Source of the DNA: a virus
Reading direction: 5' to 3' (one strand)
DNA length: 64,000 bases
Virus record (IMG/VR): IMGVR_UViG_3300012929_000018
Coordinates: 1-64,000 of that record
Shown: positions 62,573 to 64,000 of the stretch, one piece after another
Layout of the letters: each line of letters begins with the position of its first letter
Position numbering within the stretch: position 1 is the stretch's first letter
Position numbers and translations under genes: made by a program
Notes under the pieces: model-generated
The model's database searches: none
The model's input: only the letters and a program-made list of their open reading frames with translations
What the model was told of the DNA's origin: nothing

Positions 62573-62968
62573 ATGAAAGAGTTAAAAAACTACGAGGTAA
62601 AGATTCGTCAGTTCAACGGTCACTATGATGTGACCATCACTGATGTTTCATCTAACGAGGCTTTGATCGCCTCACAGAAGATGCGGCTGAACTCCCCAGA
62701 CGTGGACTTGAAAGACGACGAGTCACGGCGCCGGGCGCTGGACGCGTTCTTCTCGAACATTTCCTACATCTTGCGGCAGCGCACATTCCCCAATGACACG
62801 TTGGTCTACGACACGGTCGAGAGTGTCCACGGTAAGAAGCTCATCAACCCGCGCTACCCTGCGTTGTGTGGTTGTCCGTCTGGAAAGCCTGGTGAAAAAG
62901 GCCCAGAGGGGCTGCCTCTGCATCTCAAGAAAGACTTCGGCTGCTACGTGCCGGGATCGGATGACTAA
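62573..62968 (+). CDS. hypothetical protein, 131 aa
   Basis: A helical, charged protein with a Cys and short collagen-like segment near the end (CGCPSGKPGEKGPEGLP). Its stop overlaps the next start (TAATG). Family unknown. Confidence 0.6.
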   Translation: MKELKNYEVKIRQFNGHYDVTITDVSSNEALIASQKMRLNSPDVDLKDDESRRRALDAFFSNISYILRQRTFPNDTLVYDTVESVHGKKLINPRYPALCGCPSGKPGEKGPEGLPLHLKKDFGCYVPGSDD

Positions 62969-63207
62969 TGAGAATCATCAAAGAGACTGACAAATACGTG
63001 ATCGTGCGCTGGCACGAGGATTATGACTCGCTCAACGATAGCAAAGAGCAGAAACTACTCTGCATCGGCGGGCCGTTCGACGGCCAGATGAAAGCTGGTT
63101 GTCAGATTGAAGAGGCTTATTGCCAGTATAACCGCGGCGAGTATCGTCGCAAAGGCACACCGCATAAGGCTGTCTACATTCACGCCGCGGCGTTGGTATC
63201 AGAATGA
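62968..63207 (+). CDS. small protein with IGGPxDGQ motif, 79 aa
   Basis: KLLCIGGPFDGQ is the same motif as at 19679-20101. The remainder has aromatic and charged segments (VRWHEDYD). Function unknown; the motif is widespread in small phage proteins. Confidence 0.62.
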   Translation: MRIIKETDKYVIVRWHEDYDSLNDSKEQKLLCIGGPFDGQMKAGCQIEEAYCQYNRGEYRRKGTPHKAVYIHAAALVSE

Positions 63208-63575
63208 TTATCGCGATCGACTTCGACGGGACGTGCGTCACGCATGAGTATCCTCAGATCGGCCGTAGCATCGGCGCTGAGGATGTGCTGCAAAAACTGG
63301 TAGCGGCGGGGCACAAGCTTGTTCTTTGGACAATGCGCTCGGGTCCATATCTCGAAGACGCTAAGCTGTGGTTCGAGGCGCGAGAGATTCCCTTGTTCGG
63401 TGTGAATGAGAACCCTAATCAACACGTGTGGACAGATAGCCCGAAGGCTTACGCGCAACTCTACATCGACGACGCGGCGCTTGGCGCACCGTTGATTGAG
63501 CCACCCGGCGAACGATTTTATCTTGATTGGGGTGTCACTAAGATGTGGCTTTACCGGGACGGGGTGTTATTTTGA
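63204..63575 (+). CDS. HAD-like phosphatase
   Basis: A 123-residue HAD protein: IAIDFDGTCV (Asp 6 nucleophile, DXDGT), LVLWTMRSG (motif II) and AQLYIDDAALG (motif III acidic pair). A small hydrolase of phages; substrate unknown. Confidence 0.78.
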   Translation: MIIAIDFDGTCVTHEYPQIGRSIGAEDVLQKLVAAGHKLVLWTMRSGPYLEDAKLWFEAREIPLFGVNENPNQHVWTDSPKAYAQLYIDDAALGAPLIEPPGERFYLDWGVTKMWLYRDGVLF

Positions 63576-64000
63576 ATCGAGTGCTCGTCGGCAACTACGT
63601 GCTCGGTGCGGAGCGCGTCGAACTCTACGTGGACTACGAGCAGCAAGGCGCCAACCTATGCCTGTGTCCCGAGACTGGCTTTCCATGGATTAGTCTTGGC
63701 TTCGACTTCGCGGACGTTGAGGAGCTAGTCGACTGGCAGCACATCTATGCCAGCCTTATGCATGAGGTATTCGAGGCTGCAGCTATGCGCATGGGGCTGC
63801 GCCTGTCGGACACGCAGCAGGTATCAATGTCCACCAGCCGGTTCATCTTCCTGATGACACATGAGCAGTTCGAGGAATGCTCGACGCGCACAGCTTATTA
63901 CATGGCCGAGTGCGAGCCCGCGCTCAAACGACTTTTCATTCAGTGCAAAAAGAAACCAGTAAAAAGAAAGGCAATAATTGAAGCTCTTAAAATTAAGACA
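63572..64000 (+). CDS. hypothetical protein, partial at window end
   Basis: Starts with TTG at 63572, overlapping the upstream TGA (TTGA). The frame stays open for 143 codons to the end of the window without a stop. It has a Leu/Val-rich start, CLCPETGFPWISLGFDFADVEE and a basic end. No family recognised. Confidence 0.6.
   Translation, partial: MNRVLVGNYVLGAERVELYVDYEQQGANLCLCPETGFPWISLGFDFADVEELVDWQHIYASLMHEVFEAAAMRMGLRLSDTQQVSMSTSRFIFLMTHEQFEECSTRTAYYMAECEPALKRLFIQCKKKPVKRKAIIEALKIKT

Noticed and set aside
62422-62628. A 68-codon plus-strand frame
   Set aside because: It overlaps the better coupled genes at 62397 and 62573 and has no ribosome site.

Overview
The window is part of a double-stranded DNA tailed phage genome (or a prophage of one). 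It carries a large terminase subunit, portal, scaffold and capsid block, a family A DNA polymerase with primase, helicase, ligase and nucleotide-salvage genes, rIIA/rIIB homologues, phage-type tRNA genes and dozens of tightly overlapping small genes. No integrase, phage RNA polymerase, tape measure, tail tube or lysis gene was recognised, so other modules probably lie outside the window. The host cannot be named from the sequence; base composition is balanced to moderately GC-rich.

Bases 1-19,278 are read on the minus strand and form the virion module. In order of transcription this is terminase large subunit (17467-19278), portal (15121-17412), a small head protein, a scaffold-like protein, the probable major capsid protein (11918-13138), then fibre-like and Ig-like proteins rich in collagen-type Gly-X-Thr repeats, two paralogous 290-residue virion proteins, a GT4 glycosyltransferase and a membrane protein with a collagen-like tail. 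Hairpin terminators follow the scaffold and capsid genes, and a good promoter with a structured leader precedes the capsid gene.

Bases 19,353-33,267 are read on the plus strand and form the replication and metabolism module: RuvC-like resolvase, methyltransferase, a two-domain glycosyltransferase, a helicase fused to a Cas4-like nuclease, deoxynucleotide kinase, PolA with proofreading domain, HD phosphohydrolase, PD-(D/E)XK nuclease, chorismate-mutase-like protein, primase-like protein and SF3-type helicase. A roughly 120-nt structured RNA sits just before polA, and a repeat-rich, AT-rich gap after the helicase is a candidate replication origin.

Bases 33,560-41,770 are mixed: six recognisable tRNA genes (Thr, Pro, initiator-like Met, His, Asn, Trp), one tRNA-like element, two surface-sugar genes on the minus strand, an exported 'moron' gene with its own promoter and terminator, and two roughly 400-500 nt gaps full of exact hairpins that look like large noncoding RNAs. 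Bases 41,775-64,000 hold some 60 small plus-strand genes, mostly coupled by ATGA or TAATG overlaps. Recognisable members are a phosphoribosyltransferase, DNA ligase, two methyltransferases, rIIA/rIIB, a gp88-family protein and a HAD phosphatase. A 13-bp palindrome (GCGCATAATGCGC) occurs seven times between 38.6 and 55.4 kb, usually just before a gene start, and looks like a shared control signal.
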